A stretch of DNA of 64,000 nucleotides from Platanthera guangdongensis (Eukaryota; Streptophyta; Magnoliopsida; Asparagales; Orchidaceae): assembly GCA_039583875.1 (NCBI GenBank), contig CM077150.1, positions 179,866,375 through 179,930,374 of the forward strand, written 5' to 3'. Positions 44,053 through 53,219 of the stretch are shown here, piece after piece; position 1 is the first letter of the stretch; every line of letters starts with the position of its first letter. The notes under the pieces are model-generated. The model ran no database searches. It was given only the letters and a program-made list of their open reading frames with translations, and was not told where the DNA came from. The translations under genes were made by a program, and so were the position numbers.

Positions 44053-44955
44053 TCAGTTAACCTTAGGAACCCAATTTTTATTGGATCCTTGGTGCATGTT
44101 AGACTGAAAATAACTATGCCGGACTACAGCTTTTCTGACACACAAGCTAACATTTGATCTCTGCACACTATAATTTTGCCAACAATCAACAACAAAGTTG
44201 CCTACCTTGCTAGAGCACCAACACTCATGGATGTTGTACCTTCTTTTCGGAGCAGGTCTAGTGGTTGTGTTCATAGCAGCTCTTGGTCTAGAAGGGGTAA
44301 CAACAGTTCTGTTCTTTACTTTCCCAGCCCCAGTCTGATAAGTAGTGGGTATGGCAGTAGAAGTTCTCGGGATAACTTGAGCCCTTCTAGCAGCTACTTT
44401 ATTTTCAGAAAGTATACTCTTGATGGCCTCAGAGATGCCCAGGTCTGGTCTACTGATAGCCTTGCCCTTTGTCTTAGAGTGGGCTGGAGGAATAGGAGAA
44501 CAGTCAATAACTTTACCCTTGATTGAAGGGGCTGTTGAACCAAACACAAATGGTCCAAGATGGGCCATTTGTATTTTCTCATAAGCACTTGCACCCTTGA
44601 TATATCTACCACCATATTGTGGAACATCTTTGTTCACACAAGAGGGTCTAACATTATTCCAGTGACCAAAAATACTCTCATGGTCATGGTTGTTAGAAGG
44701 AAATTGCAGTTTATTAAATTTCACATGAGGCTTAGAGGCTACTGGTTCCACTTGAGCTTTGCCCTTTCCCTTGGGATTAGCAGCTCTTGTCCTTCCCTGA
44801 AACCCAACCCTTTATTTCCATTTTGGGAGGATAATGAGTCTATCAAAGGAAACACTGTGCTAGGCCTAGAGTAGCTAGCAACTAGTTCCCTCCCCTTTTG
44901 GAGCATTCCTTTGAGATTTCTGATATGGTTGTTCTTGAAGGTTATATTGCTCATT
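44053..44955 (-). pseudogene. Gag C-terminal part of Sirevirus-like element H
   Basis: Two touching frames (44739-44955 and 44053-44751) match the end of the plus-strand gag at 37430-38130: PSTVFPLIDSL/PSTVLPLIDTL, NHDHESIFGHW/YDHESCYGH, IQMAHLGPFVFG and KRRYNIHECW. The knuckle-like CWCSSKVGNFVVDCW follows. The upstream gag and 5' LTR of H are missing where element J sequence begins (about 44955). Confidence 0.8.
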
Positions 44956-45104
44956 TGAAGGATTGTGATGACGCTGCCTCGCTACCACTACTTGATGATG
45001 ATCCGGTTGCCGAGGTGTTACAACATAAATACTGTAAAAGCCATGATGACGCTACCAGAAGACGACGTTACAACCTACGTACGCGGCGCGTGAAGCCTAC
45101 TTAA
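44956..45104 (+). other. Coding-like tail before LTR J
   Basis: A short plus-strand open stretch ends in a basic RRRRYNLRTRRVKPT and a stop at 45102-45104. It could be the pol C-terminus of a preceding J-family copy sharing the LTR, or part of the LTR itself. Confidence 0.25.
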
Positions 45105-45986
45105 AGATCTAAATGAAGGCCATTTATATTAGTTTAGATGCTTTATTTTATTTGGGCTTGTATTATTTATATTTCCTGCATTTTTTTTTACTTTGGTTTA
45201 AACATTTGGGTGTGCTATTAACCATCCAGATTGATGAGATTTCATCTCAATCTTGGAAGGTTGGATTTATTTTTGTAACTCCTATATATAGGGGCTTATA
45301 TGGTGATTGAAAGGTAAGAATGAATTGAACACTAAAAGCTCTCCCTAGGAAATTTCGGCAAAGAGTGAACCTCCAAGCCGCCGCACCCCTTGTGGTGTGA
45401 AACCGCCCCCCTTGCTGCCTTCATCCCTCTTCGGTGCAACTCCGGCGTGGATTCCTTCGGTACGACTCCAAGGAAAAGGTTGCTACCCCATTCGGTGTGA
45501 TGCCGGTGGATCCGTGGAGAAAGTGATTTTCCCACCATATCTTGTGAGCACGGTGAATCCGAGTTGGGTAAACTCTTCCCCTCTATTTGTGTTTCCTCTC
45601 TTAGATTTGTGGAAGGTGAACCATCGTGTTCTCCGTGGCTTTAATCTTTAATCGCTTTCTAATGTTTGAATAGAAAACGTTATTGTTCTTGTTTCCTATT
45701 TCTGGACCAGGTAGGTCCATTTTGCTTGAGCGGATCTTGGTCTATAGCCTTGATCTTTCTCTCAAAAGGATTGACAACCTTTGCGTTAATTTTGGGAATG
45801 AGTCGACTCTTTTTTTCATCGCTGTTTTAGAGTCGATCCTTCTCCAAATGTGTCTATGCTCGTGGGTGAAAGAGAATACGTATTAAGGGCGATAGATGCT
45901 TGTGTAGGTGCGGCGGATCTAGAGTGCGTTGTTGGCGAACTAGAGCCTTCTCTCGTGTAGATTTTTCGTTAGCAACATAACCTACA
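45105..45986 (+). mobile_element. 5' LTR of Ty3 element J
   Basis: The right end ...CCTACA at 45986 is fixed by the primer site seven bases on. TATA (CTATATATAGGGG) lies near 45281-45294. The left end is not settled: TG starts near 44965 and 45113 are both possible. Confidence 0.6.
45282..45293 (+). promoter_or_regulatory. TATA box of LTR J
   Basis: CTATATATAGGG is a strong plant-type TATA box, about 700 bp before the LTR end. Confidence 0.6.
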
Positions 45987-45992
45987 CCAATT

Positions 45993-46004
45993 TGGTATCA
46001 AAGC
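45993..46004 (+). promoter_or_regulatory. Primer-binding site of element J
   Basis: TGGTATCAAAGC matches 11 of 12 positions of the initiator-Met tRNA complement. Confidence 0.85.
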
Positions 46005-46305
46005 GAGGTTGTTTCAACTTCTATGTTTCAAACGTCCTCGCCCTATTTCGTTGCCACGAATTAGTCAAGAAAAAAAAATCAAAAAAAATTTTCTGGTGTG
46101 CCAATAGCGGTCTAAAATCCTTATTTTTCTGTGAAAATATTAAATTTTTTTTATCGTATGTCATTCCTGTCACTTTAGGAAAATAAAAAAAAACTCTTGT
46201 TTTAACCTTAGGACCGGCGTCAAAAAATTCATCTTCCAAAATTTTGGGTAACCATGGATGCGCATTTGGCTAGGAACGGAGTACAGTACACCATCTTCAT
46301 CTAGA

Positions 46306-47565
46306 ATGGCCGCAAATGTGCAACGGGATGCGAATACCGAGGCTATTGAGGGACTACGAACTGAGATGACGGAGCTTAGGACCATGATAGCCCAAATCAT
46401 ACAGAACCAAGAACGACCACCTCCACCCGTTAATGTGAGACCGCCCAATCGGCACTAACCGGTAGTCGATTTTAACTATGATGGGATCTCACCCTGAATG
46501 CCACGTCTAGATCGTCACCACGAGCGCGAGTTTGATATTACTAGGGCCATTAAGATCAATGCCCCCACCTGCGATGGCATGGGAGATCCACAGATCTTCC
46601 TCACCTGGGTAGTGGACATGGAATGTTACTTCGATTGACACACTCTCACGGACCATCAGAAGGTCCATGTCATCACGATGAAGTTAACTGAGCATGCCAA
46701 AACATATTGGCTAAATAAGGAGCGTTGGCTATGGACCGGGAATAGAGTCCCACTTATAGGATGGCCAGTGATGAAGAATTTGCTAATTGATCAGTACGTC
46801 CCTACATACCACCGGTCACAGATGTTCGACGAGCTTGCCACCTTGCGGCAGGCATCAAAATTTGTAACTGAATATATGAGAGAAATGAAGGACCGTATGG
46901 TGCGTTCTGATCTTAGGGAGATCCCCGAGATCACATTATCTAGATTTCATAAAGGGCTTCACTCCGAGATTCAAAGGAAGCTCCTGCGCTATGGTCATAA
47001 GGACCTGAATACGGCCTTCAATGCCGCCCTCAACATTGAAAAACATCTAGCCTATAATGCCCACTCCCGCTATTCCCAGGCAAAGAATAAGTCCACATCT
47101 GGAGCATCTATTCCACATATTCGGATAAGGGAAAGTTTAGGTCCACCGAGTCGAAGTCTGTCGTGATCACTGTTAGGAATGCTAGGAATCCCACGAGTGA
47201 GCGTATCCCCATAGGAAAGGTTAGTATGTCCAATGCTACATGTTACTCCTGCGGAATTCAAGGTCAATATGCCTTTGAATGCCCTATGAAGATTAAGATC
47301 GTAGCCCTATTAGAGACAACTGGCGACCATGCTGACTTATTGTATGAGGCTGCTGAGGAGAGTGACCCATACGGGGTCCCAAGTGACTTAGAGGACGATC
47401 ACCACCTTATGGTGATGTGTTGTATCTTGACCACTCCTCGCTCGTTAGATGATTGGAAGAGGACGAGCATATTTTCTCCGACTTTTAAGAGAAATGAGAA
47501 GTTCTTCAAGTTAATTATCGATAGCGGTAGCTGTGTGAATGTCATTACTGGGAAATGTAAAATGA
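46306..47565 (+). pseudogene. Gag and protease start of Ty3 element J
   Basis: The start at 46306 (MAANVQRDANTEAIEG) opens a helical N-terminus (LRTEMTELRTMIAQIIQNQ). After a stop near 46458 and a frame change, the capsid block reads NAPTCDGMGDPQIFLTW, WPVMKNLLIDQYVPTYHRSQMF, TEYMREMKDRMVRSDL and LSRFHKGLHSEIQRKLL (to about 47165). A knuckle CYSCGIQGQYAFEC follows near 47240; the usual histidine position is tyrosine. The protease start FKLIIDSGSCVNVI is near 47510-47545. The coding stops abruptly near 47560, where the minus-strand Tat-2 pol begins. The gag type resembles chromoviruses other than Tekay; the lineage is not settled. Confidence 0.78.
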
Positions 47566-49480
47566 CTGCTTGCTCTATGGTTACCCCCTGGGGACTTGTC
47601 AACACCACCCCTGCCCCTAGGGAGTGCCTTCCTGAGGCCCCATCAACCGTCAACTTCCATGCTTCTCGCGGTTGCTGCTCTTCCCCCTCAACCTCAACAA
47701 CGTAGTCTGATAGAAAGTCCGCCACTGCCTGTGCCTTGATGGAGAGCCTTGGTACAAAGGTGATGTCGAACTCGCTTAGCTCAATGGACCACTTAGCCAG
47801 CCTCCCCGAGTGCTCCACTCCTTCGAAGATCTTGCGAAGAGGGTGGTCGGTCACCACCCTAATCGAATGCGCTTGAAAGTACGGCCGGAGCTTTCTGGCC
47901 GAGATGACCAAGGCATAAGCGAGCTTTTCCAGGATGGGGTAGCGAAGCTCTGCATTTCTCAATATCCGGCTAACGTAGTAGATGGGAAGCTGCTTCTTTC
48001 CTCCTTCTCTTACTAGGACGGAGCTTACCGCCTCCGCCCCTACTCCGAGGTACAAGGTCAAGTCCTCCCCATCCTTTGGGCTCTGAAGGAGGGGAGCCTG
48101 AGAGAGTTGCCTTTTCAGCCCTTGGAAAGCCTCTTCGCACTCGGCCGTCCATTCGAACCTTTGATTCCCCCGCAGCACTTTAAAGAATGAAGAACACTTG
48201 TCTCCTGCCCGGGAGAGGAACCTGCTTAGCCCAGCCAGCTTGCCTGTCAAGCGCTGGACCTCCTTGACGTCGCGAGGTGACTCCAAATCCAGGATGGCCT
48301 TGACTTTGTCCGGGTTGGGCTCCACTCCTTCCGGAGTCAGGAGATGCCCGAGGAACTTCCCGCGGCTTGCCCCGAAGACACACTTCAAGGGATTCAGCCT
48401 CATTTTAAATCTTCTCAGGGTGGCGAATGTTTCCTCGAGGTCTTGCAGGTGCGAAATTATGCATTTGCTTTTGATCATTAGGTCGTCGACGTAGACCTCC
48501 AAGTTCCTCCCCCTCTGATCCCGGAAGACCCGATCCATCATGCGCTGATAGGTAGCCCCTGCGTTCTTTAACCCAAAGGGCATCATCTTGTAACTGAAGC
48601 ACCCCTCCCTTGTGATGAAGGACACATCCTTGGTGTCAGGAGGGTGCATCCGGATTTGGTGATAACCTGAAAAAGCATCTAAAAAACTCATGACAGAAAA
48701 ACCAACGGCTGAATCAACCAGCGCGTCGATCCGAGGCAGGGGATAGCAATCCTTAGGGCATGATTTATTCAACAAAGAAAAGTCTACACACATCCTCCAT
48801 TTACCACATCCTTTCTTCACCATTACCACATTGGAGATTCAGCCTGGATACTGGATCTCTGAAATGAAGCCCGCCGCCAGGAGCTTCTTGACCTCCTCGC
48901 GAATGGGCTCCTCCAGCTTGGTGGCGATGGCTCTCATCTTCTGACGGATGGGGCGGGCGCGGGGATCCAGGTTCAGGCGATGGCAGGCTATGTCGGCGTC
49001 GATGCCCGGCATGTCCGCCGCGCTCCAAGCGAAGACGTCAACGTTGCTTTGAATGCAAGCTCGCACCTGCTCCCGGGCCTCAAGACTCAACCCCCCGCTG
49101 ACCCGCACCCTTTGCACCTCTCCTGCTTTGGTGAAGACCTCAATCTCCACCACTTCTTCAGCCGGTTCCAACCGCGGCTGCTCCCAACCGGTTCTTGCCT
49201 CTTCCTCCAGCTCCAGCTCTCCTTTTTCCTCCTCAATCTCCATCGCTTCTACCCCCCTCTGCTGCTGCTGCTCGGCTCCTATGCCTCCCGGGACTTCTCC
49301 CTCGACTTCTATCGCCGCCTGCTCTTCTACTTCCACTGTCCCTTCCGCGCTTTCCTGCCCATTGTTCCTCCGTACCACCCGCACATCCCCTCACATCTTC
49401 TCTGTCTCTTCCTCTTCGGCTTCCTCTCCAGCTTCCTTTCTTACCTCCTCAAGGACCATCTCCTCTTCCTCCACCACCTC
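47560..49480 (-). pseudogene. Tat-2 RT, RNase H and start of second RNase H
   Basis: Minus-strand pol continues from gag-protease. RT pre-block: VFAWSAADMPGIDADIACHRLNLDP. A nonsense codon (48839-48841) interrupts EIQYPG*ISNVVMVKK. RT: WRMCVDFSLLNKSCPKD, LDAFSGYHQI, MPFGLKNAGATYQRMMD, catalytic VYVDDLMIKS. RNase H: LYLGVGAEAVSSVLVRE, VVTDHPLRKIF and VADFLSDYV. A second, archaeal-type RNase H then begins (KLTVDGASGRHSLGAGVVLTSPQG), the hallmark of Tat/Retand elements. It breaks off after IEQAV near 47565 at the head-on junction with element J. Another stop lies at 49391-49393. Integrase is absent. Confidence 0.93.
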
Positions 49481-49482
49481 CT

Positions 49483-51654
49483 CTAGGGCCGCCATCTCAA
49501 TTTCCAACTCTTCCGCCTCCGCCATCCACGAAATAGTGTTGACTGTCGTAACATAACATTGCCTTGCCACCTTCGGGTCTCCTCTGACCCTGACCTGCAC
49601 CCCCCCCCCCCATTGTTGAACTTGAGGCACTGATGGAACGAGGAGGGGACGCAGCGAAAGGCGCTGATGAGGGGACGCCCAAAGATGGCATTATAGCTGC
49701 TCGGGGCGTCCACGATCACGAACCTGCAGTTCCGCGACACGCCCCCCAACCTTACGTGTAACCCTACTCCTCCTTCTACCTCCTTCCTCTCCCCGGAGAA
49801 CCCGAACAGAGGTCCATCCGATGCCAAGACTCTCTTCCCTTCAACCCTCATCTCATCAAAAGCTTTCTTGAAGATGACGTTAACCGAGCTCCCGTTATCT
49901 ACCAGTATCCTTGAAACGGTATAGTTCTCCACTGCCGTCTGGATCACCAGGGCGTCGCAGAATGGGTCTTCATAGTCAGGCATGTCCGCTGATGAGAAAG
50001 TGATCTTTTCTTCTGGTGGAGGAACCTGGGAGGTTGAGGCTACCCCTCTCCGGTACATGGTTTGAAGGCTCCCCTTACGGGTTGCCTCAATCCCCACTCC
50101 TCCATGAATCACCCCGATTCCTCCCCGGGTCCCTACATCCACCCGGTCTTCACACCTGTCCTCCGCTTCACCCTGCTGCACCTCCACTATCCTCATCGGT
50201 GGATCTTGCCTCCCTGCTCCTCTGGCAGCCCTCAACTCTAAGAACTCCGGGCAGGTGGCCGTTGCGTGCCCCTCCTCCTGGTGGAAGTCACAAAATAGCA
50301 ACGCCTCCCCGCCCCTTCTCCCGTCTCCCCTTCCTCTTCTGCCTCCTCGAGCTCCCCTAGCTGCTCCTCTCCCTCTTCCTACTTCCATTGCCTCCTGCGG
50401 TGGTGGGGGACGATCCCTCGGCTCCTGCCTCCATGCCGGTCGATCGAACCTCCGGGGCTCCCGTAGGTTATCTCTCCCCCGATAGCCTTCTCCTGGACCT
50501 TGGGGGCGACCCTCCTGGGGCCTCCAACCCAACCGGTTGACTGGCTCCCGGGCCCCCCAACCCTGCTGCTGCCCAAACCTTCGGGGCTCCTCCCTTCTCC
50601 TATCTTCCCTCAGCTCCCTCTGCTCTCTTGATTCCTTCTGTCTTCCCGCTGCTGGTTCCTTCCCGTCCTCTTCTGCTAGCTTGGCCAACTTCCTGGCGAA
50701 TGCTGGGTTTGCTCTCTCGAAATCAATCTCCTTTGCCGCCCTCTCCATGAGCTCCTCAAAGGAGAGGGGGGGCATCCTCTTCAACTCCATGCTAAAAAAT
50801 CCCGGTCTCAGCCCCAGGGTGAAGGCCAGCATCAGCGCGTATCCTGGAACCTCCTGGACCAAAAGGATCTCCTCCTGGAACCGGTCGACATAGTGACCCA
50901 ACGTCTCATCCGGCCTCTGCCTTACCGCAAACAGACACTCCGCTTCCTTCTTCCGCTTCTTTGAGGTTGAGAACCTCAACAGAAAACTTCTACGCAGATC
51001 TTCAAAACAGTAGATTGACCTTGCTGGCAACTGGTGAAACCAGTCCCTTGCCTTCTCCTTCAGCGTGATCGCAAAGAGGCGACACTTGAAGGCATTCGTC
51101 ATCTGTCTTATGGACACAACGTCTTCAAACCACTGTACGTGCTGCACCGGGTCATCCTTCCCTGAGTAGTAGGACATGTCGGGCTCCCGGAACCCCTCCG
51201 GTACCGGAGCCGAGATGATGAGCTCGCTAAATGGGCTCTCGCCCCCTGCCTGGCGAGAGGGCACGTCTCGCGGCCTCGGCTGGCTCGCCCGATCCGCGAG
51301 ACCGTGCCCTGGGAAGAGTTCCCGCACCGCCGCCTCCTTCTCGCCAGGCTCTGTCAATGCCTCCTTGCCCGGGCGCTGGCTCTGGCCTGGGAATAGCTCC
51401 CGCGCCGCCATATCTCTCTCGCCAGCCTCGCCCGGGACCTCCTTTCCTGGGCGCTGCCCTGGGGCATTCTCGCCCAAGAGCGGAACCTCTTCTATCGGGA
51501 TCTGAGGGGTGGCCCACTCGCCTCTCGCCGAGAAGGCCAAACTGATCGTCTGCAGAACCTCTCGCCTGAACTCATCCAGCATCCTCTTCGTTGCTTCCTC
51601 TCCCCGGGTGGGGGAGCCTCCAGAACCTGACCCTTCACCTTCACCTCCAGCCAT
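49483..51654 (-). CDS. Tat-2 gag-protease, long open frame
   Basis: A 723-codon frame starts at 51654, 58 nt inside the LTR. It begins with a Gly/Ser/Glu-rich N-terminus. The capsid follows (about residues 140-330: FREPDMSYYSGKDDPVQHVQWFE, FKCRLFAITLKEKARDWF, DLRRSFLLRFSTSKKRKKE). A long Arg/Glu-rich linker leads to a knuckle-like CDFHQEEGHATATC. The aspartic protease has ILVDNGSSVNVIFKKAFDEM and a YNAIFGRPLIS block (about residues 580-690). The end of the frame is wrong: a C-run at 49602-49613 shifts the frame after LKFN, so the last 40 or so residues are spurious and pol continues in another frame. This is the best-preserved gag in the window. Confidence 0.88.
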   Translation of the reverse strand: MAGGEGEGSGSGGSPTRGEEATKRMLDEFRREVLQTISLAFSARGEWATPQIPIEEVPLLGENAPGQRPGKEVPGEAGERDMAARELFPGQSQRPGKEALTEPGEKEAAVRELFPGHGLADRASQPRPRDVPSRQAGGESPFSELIISAPVPEGFREPDMSYYSGKDDPVQHVQWFEDVVSIRQMTNAFKCRLFAITLKEKARDWFHQLPARSIYCFEDLRRSFLLRFSTSKKRKKEAECLFAVRQRPDETLGHYVDRFQEEILLVQEVPGYALMLAFTLGLRPGFFSMELKRMPPLSFEELMERAAKEIDFERANPAFARKLAKLAEEDGKEPAAGRQKESREQRELREDRRREEPRRFGQQQGWGAREPVNRLGWRPQEGRPQGPGEGYRGRDNLREPRRFDRPAWRQEPRDRPPPPQEAMEVGRGRGAARGARGGRRGRGDGRRGGEALLFCDFHQEEGHATATCPEFLELRAARGAGRQDPPMRIVEVQQGEAEDRCEDRVDVGTRGGIGVIHGGVGIEATRKGSLQTMYRRGVASTSQVPPPEEKITFSSADMPDYEDPFCDALVIQTAVENYTVSRILVDNGSSVNVIFKKAFDEMRVEGKRVLASDGPLFGFSGERKEVEGGVGLHVRLGGVSRNCRFVIVDAPSSYNAIFGRPLISAFRCVPSSFHQCLKFNNGGGGCRSGSEETRRWQGNVMLRQSTLFRGWRRRKSWKLRWRP

Positions 51655-51712
51655 GGGACAAAACTTAAGGCTTTCTTGAATCGGCTGCCTTCCACGCTCA
51701 CCGCACCAGAAC
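51655..51712 (-). promoter_or_regulatory. Leader between LTR and gag of Tat-2
   Basis: It begins 'gttctggtgcggtgagcg' on the minus strand, shared with Tat-1 and Tat-3 (ttttggtgc(g/a)gtgagc). It sits where the primer site should lie, but it is not the initiator-Met type and I cannot assign the tRNA. Confidence 0.5.
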
Positions 51713-52354
51713 TGTTGAAGCCAAATATGACCTCAACTGAAGTTCGAAGAAAAAGGGGTGCAGCCAAAACCTACTTCTCTCAAGTCTCACCCCTTGACTG
51801 GGTTCTAAGGACCTAAGACTGACCCAAAAGCCTCAGCAGGGAGGTCCCACCTCACACCCGGAAGATCTCTGAGAGCTTCCCCTCCAAAGCCAAAGCTGGG
51901 CTAGGAGCTCCTCAGAAAGCACTAGAATTCCGGAGACAATGATAGCTTGCTTTCTAAGGAGCCCTTATGGGTCTATTTATAGCATTTTGCTGTCCTGAAT
52001 TTACTGAAAAGCCCCTGGTTGGTCTGCCAATAGCCAAAACCCGCCGTTTTTCTGAGGGTACTGAAGTAATTTCTCCTGAGGGCAATTAGGACATTCTTCC
52101 AAAGACCCTGGGCCCCACTCGGCGAGAGCTGATGCCGAGACCTTTCGGCCCAGGGTGTGGCGCGAACGTTCTCACCCCAAGCGAGAACTCTCGGGATTGA
52201 GGCTTGGTTTGGGCGAGAGCGCTTCCGCGCAGCCCGCGCTTGGCGCTCTCGGCCCACGGTTTCTCTCTTATAGCATCCGGCGAGAGCGTTTCCGCCTTCT
52301 GTGGGCGAGATCCTCCTTAGGGCGGGACCACTTTGGCTAACCCTCCTGTGACCA
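51713..52354 (-). mobile_element. 5' LTR of Tat-2
   Basis: Minus strand TGGTCACAGG...CTTCAACA, about 642 bp. TATAAATA lies on the minus strand at 51974-51981. It is homologous to 35655-36348 and to 1060-1360. The outer edge is inferred from TG and from length. Confidence 0.7.
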
Positions 52355-52630
52355 TTGTGCCTCCTTGTCTGGCTCAGCGAATATGGGGTTGTACAAACGA
52401 TCTATCACCTCGAAGGCCTTTAAGTCCATTCTCTAGGTTATCTACTTCACCAACTCTGCAGGAAAGCTTGGAGTTGAAGTCATCAATGGCCGAGGGCTTC
52501 GCCAGAGTGTTGAAAAGCTTCGGGGTAGTTGGAAATGGCCTCCCGACGAAGGTGGAAGTGATGGAGCAGCTGGAGAAGTGAAATGGCGATTCCCGCGCAC
52601 TCTCCGATCGCAGCAAATGACAGGCGTTGA
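52355..52630 (-). other. Unassigned coding-like stretch
   Basis: On the minus strand two overlapping frames give DDFNSKLSCRVGEVDNLE and, after a one-base shift, MDLKAFEVIDRLYNPIFAEP, ending at a stop inside the Tat-2 LTR edge. A TATA box lies upstream at about 52650. I do not recognise the protein. It may be a decayed gene fragment or chance open sequence within another LTR. Confidence 0.25.
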
Positions 52631-52647
52631 CCTAAAACGCGGAGCAG

Positions 52648-52660
52648 GGCCTTATATACG
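52648..52660 (-). promoter_or_regulatory. TATA box next to palindrome array
   Basis: Minus strand CGTATATAAGGCC. It is preceded upstream by palindromic repeats (52675-52940), the same arrangement as U3 arrays plus TATA in LTR B. Confidence 0.45.
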
Positions 52661-52674
52661 GAAGCAGTAGAAGC

Positions 52675-52940
52675 AGTGCGCACGATCAGTGGCGCACGAC
52701 CAGTGGTCGTGCGCACTGTAGGTCAATGATCGTGCGGCTTTTCCAAATAAACCTGCAACCTGGACAAGAAGCATCAGCATATATGCGCACGAGCAGTGGC
52801 GCACGACTAGTGGTCATGCGCACTACGGCCAGTGCTCGTGCGCTTATCGAGACAGGGTTATGAAAAAGGGGGTGTAATGCGCACGAACAGTGGCGCACGA
52901 CCAGTGGTCGTGCGCAGTAAGTCCAGTGGTCGTGCGCAGT
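52675..52940. repeat. Three palindromic repeats with CGCACGACCA arms
   Basis: Odd palindromes of 23 bp have 11-nt arms GCGCACGACCA / TGGTCGTGCGC around one central base. They are perfect at 52692-52714 and 52893-52915, with two changes at 52799-52821. Flanking 'cgcacga(t/g/a)cagtgg' sequence is repeated too, giving units about 94-107 bp apart. Confidence 0.9.
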
Positions 52941-53219
52941 ATTCTTGCATCGTCGGAGTCTCCCGAGAAGTTCCGGAGCACACACACGACCACTATACCA
53001 GCAGAAGGGGCAGAAAGGCCACCAGAACGTACACACCACATCCCCGAGATAGGGCTAAAGAATAATAACAAAATAAAAACACAGAAAGCACACAGAAGCG
53101 GGCATACAGTGCACTTAATCGTGAAATAGGTACATAAGCACAAATAAGCAATAAAGGCTCTCATGTGTAGTGCTAATACGATAAAACTAGCCCAGATGAG
53201 TCCAAAAATCAGTGTAAAA
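52941..53219. other. Unassigned A-rich spacer
   Basis: There is no recognisable coding sequence, though 'gtggtcgtgcgc' recurs once at the left edge. It may be part of the same LTR-like unit as the palindromes. Confidence 0.35.

Noticed and set aside
46021..46239. Possible small protein rich in Phe and Lys near the start of element J
   Set aside because: It is an A/T-rich leader between primer site and gag, and its homopolymers create the composition.
49053..49556. Plus-strand ORFs of 113-168 codons rich in Ser, Pro and Leu
   Set aside because: They are antisense shadows of the Glu-rich Tat-2 gag/pol linker.
52374..52616. Pentatricopeptide-repeat gene fragment
   Set aside because: The resemblance is too short and needs a frameshift. 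It is kept only as an unassigned coding-like stretch.
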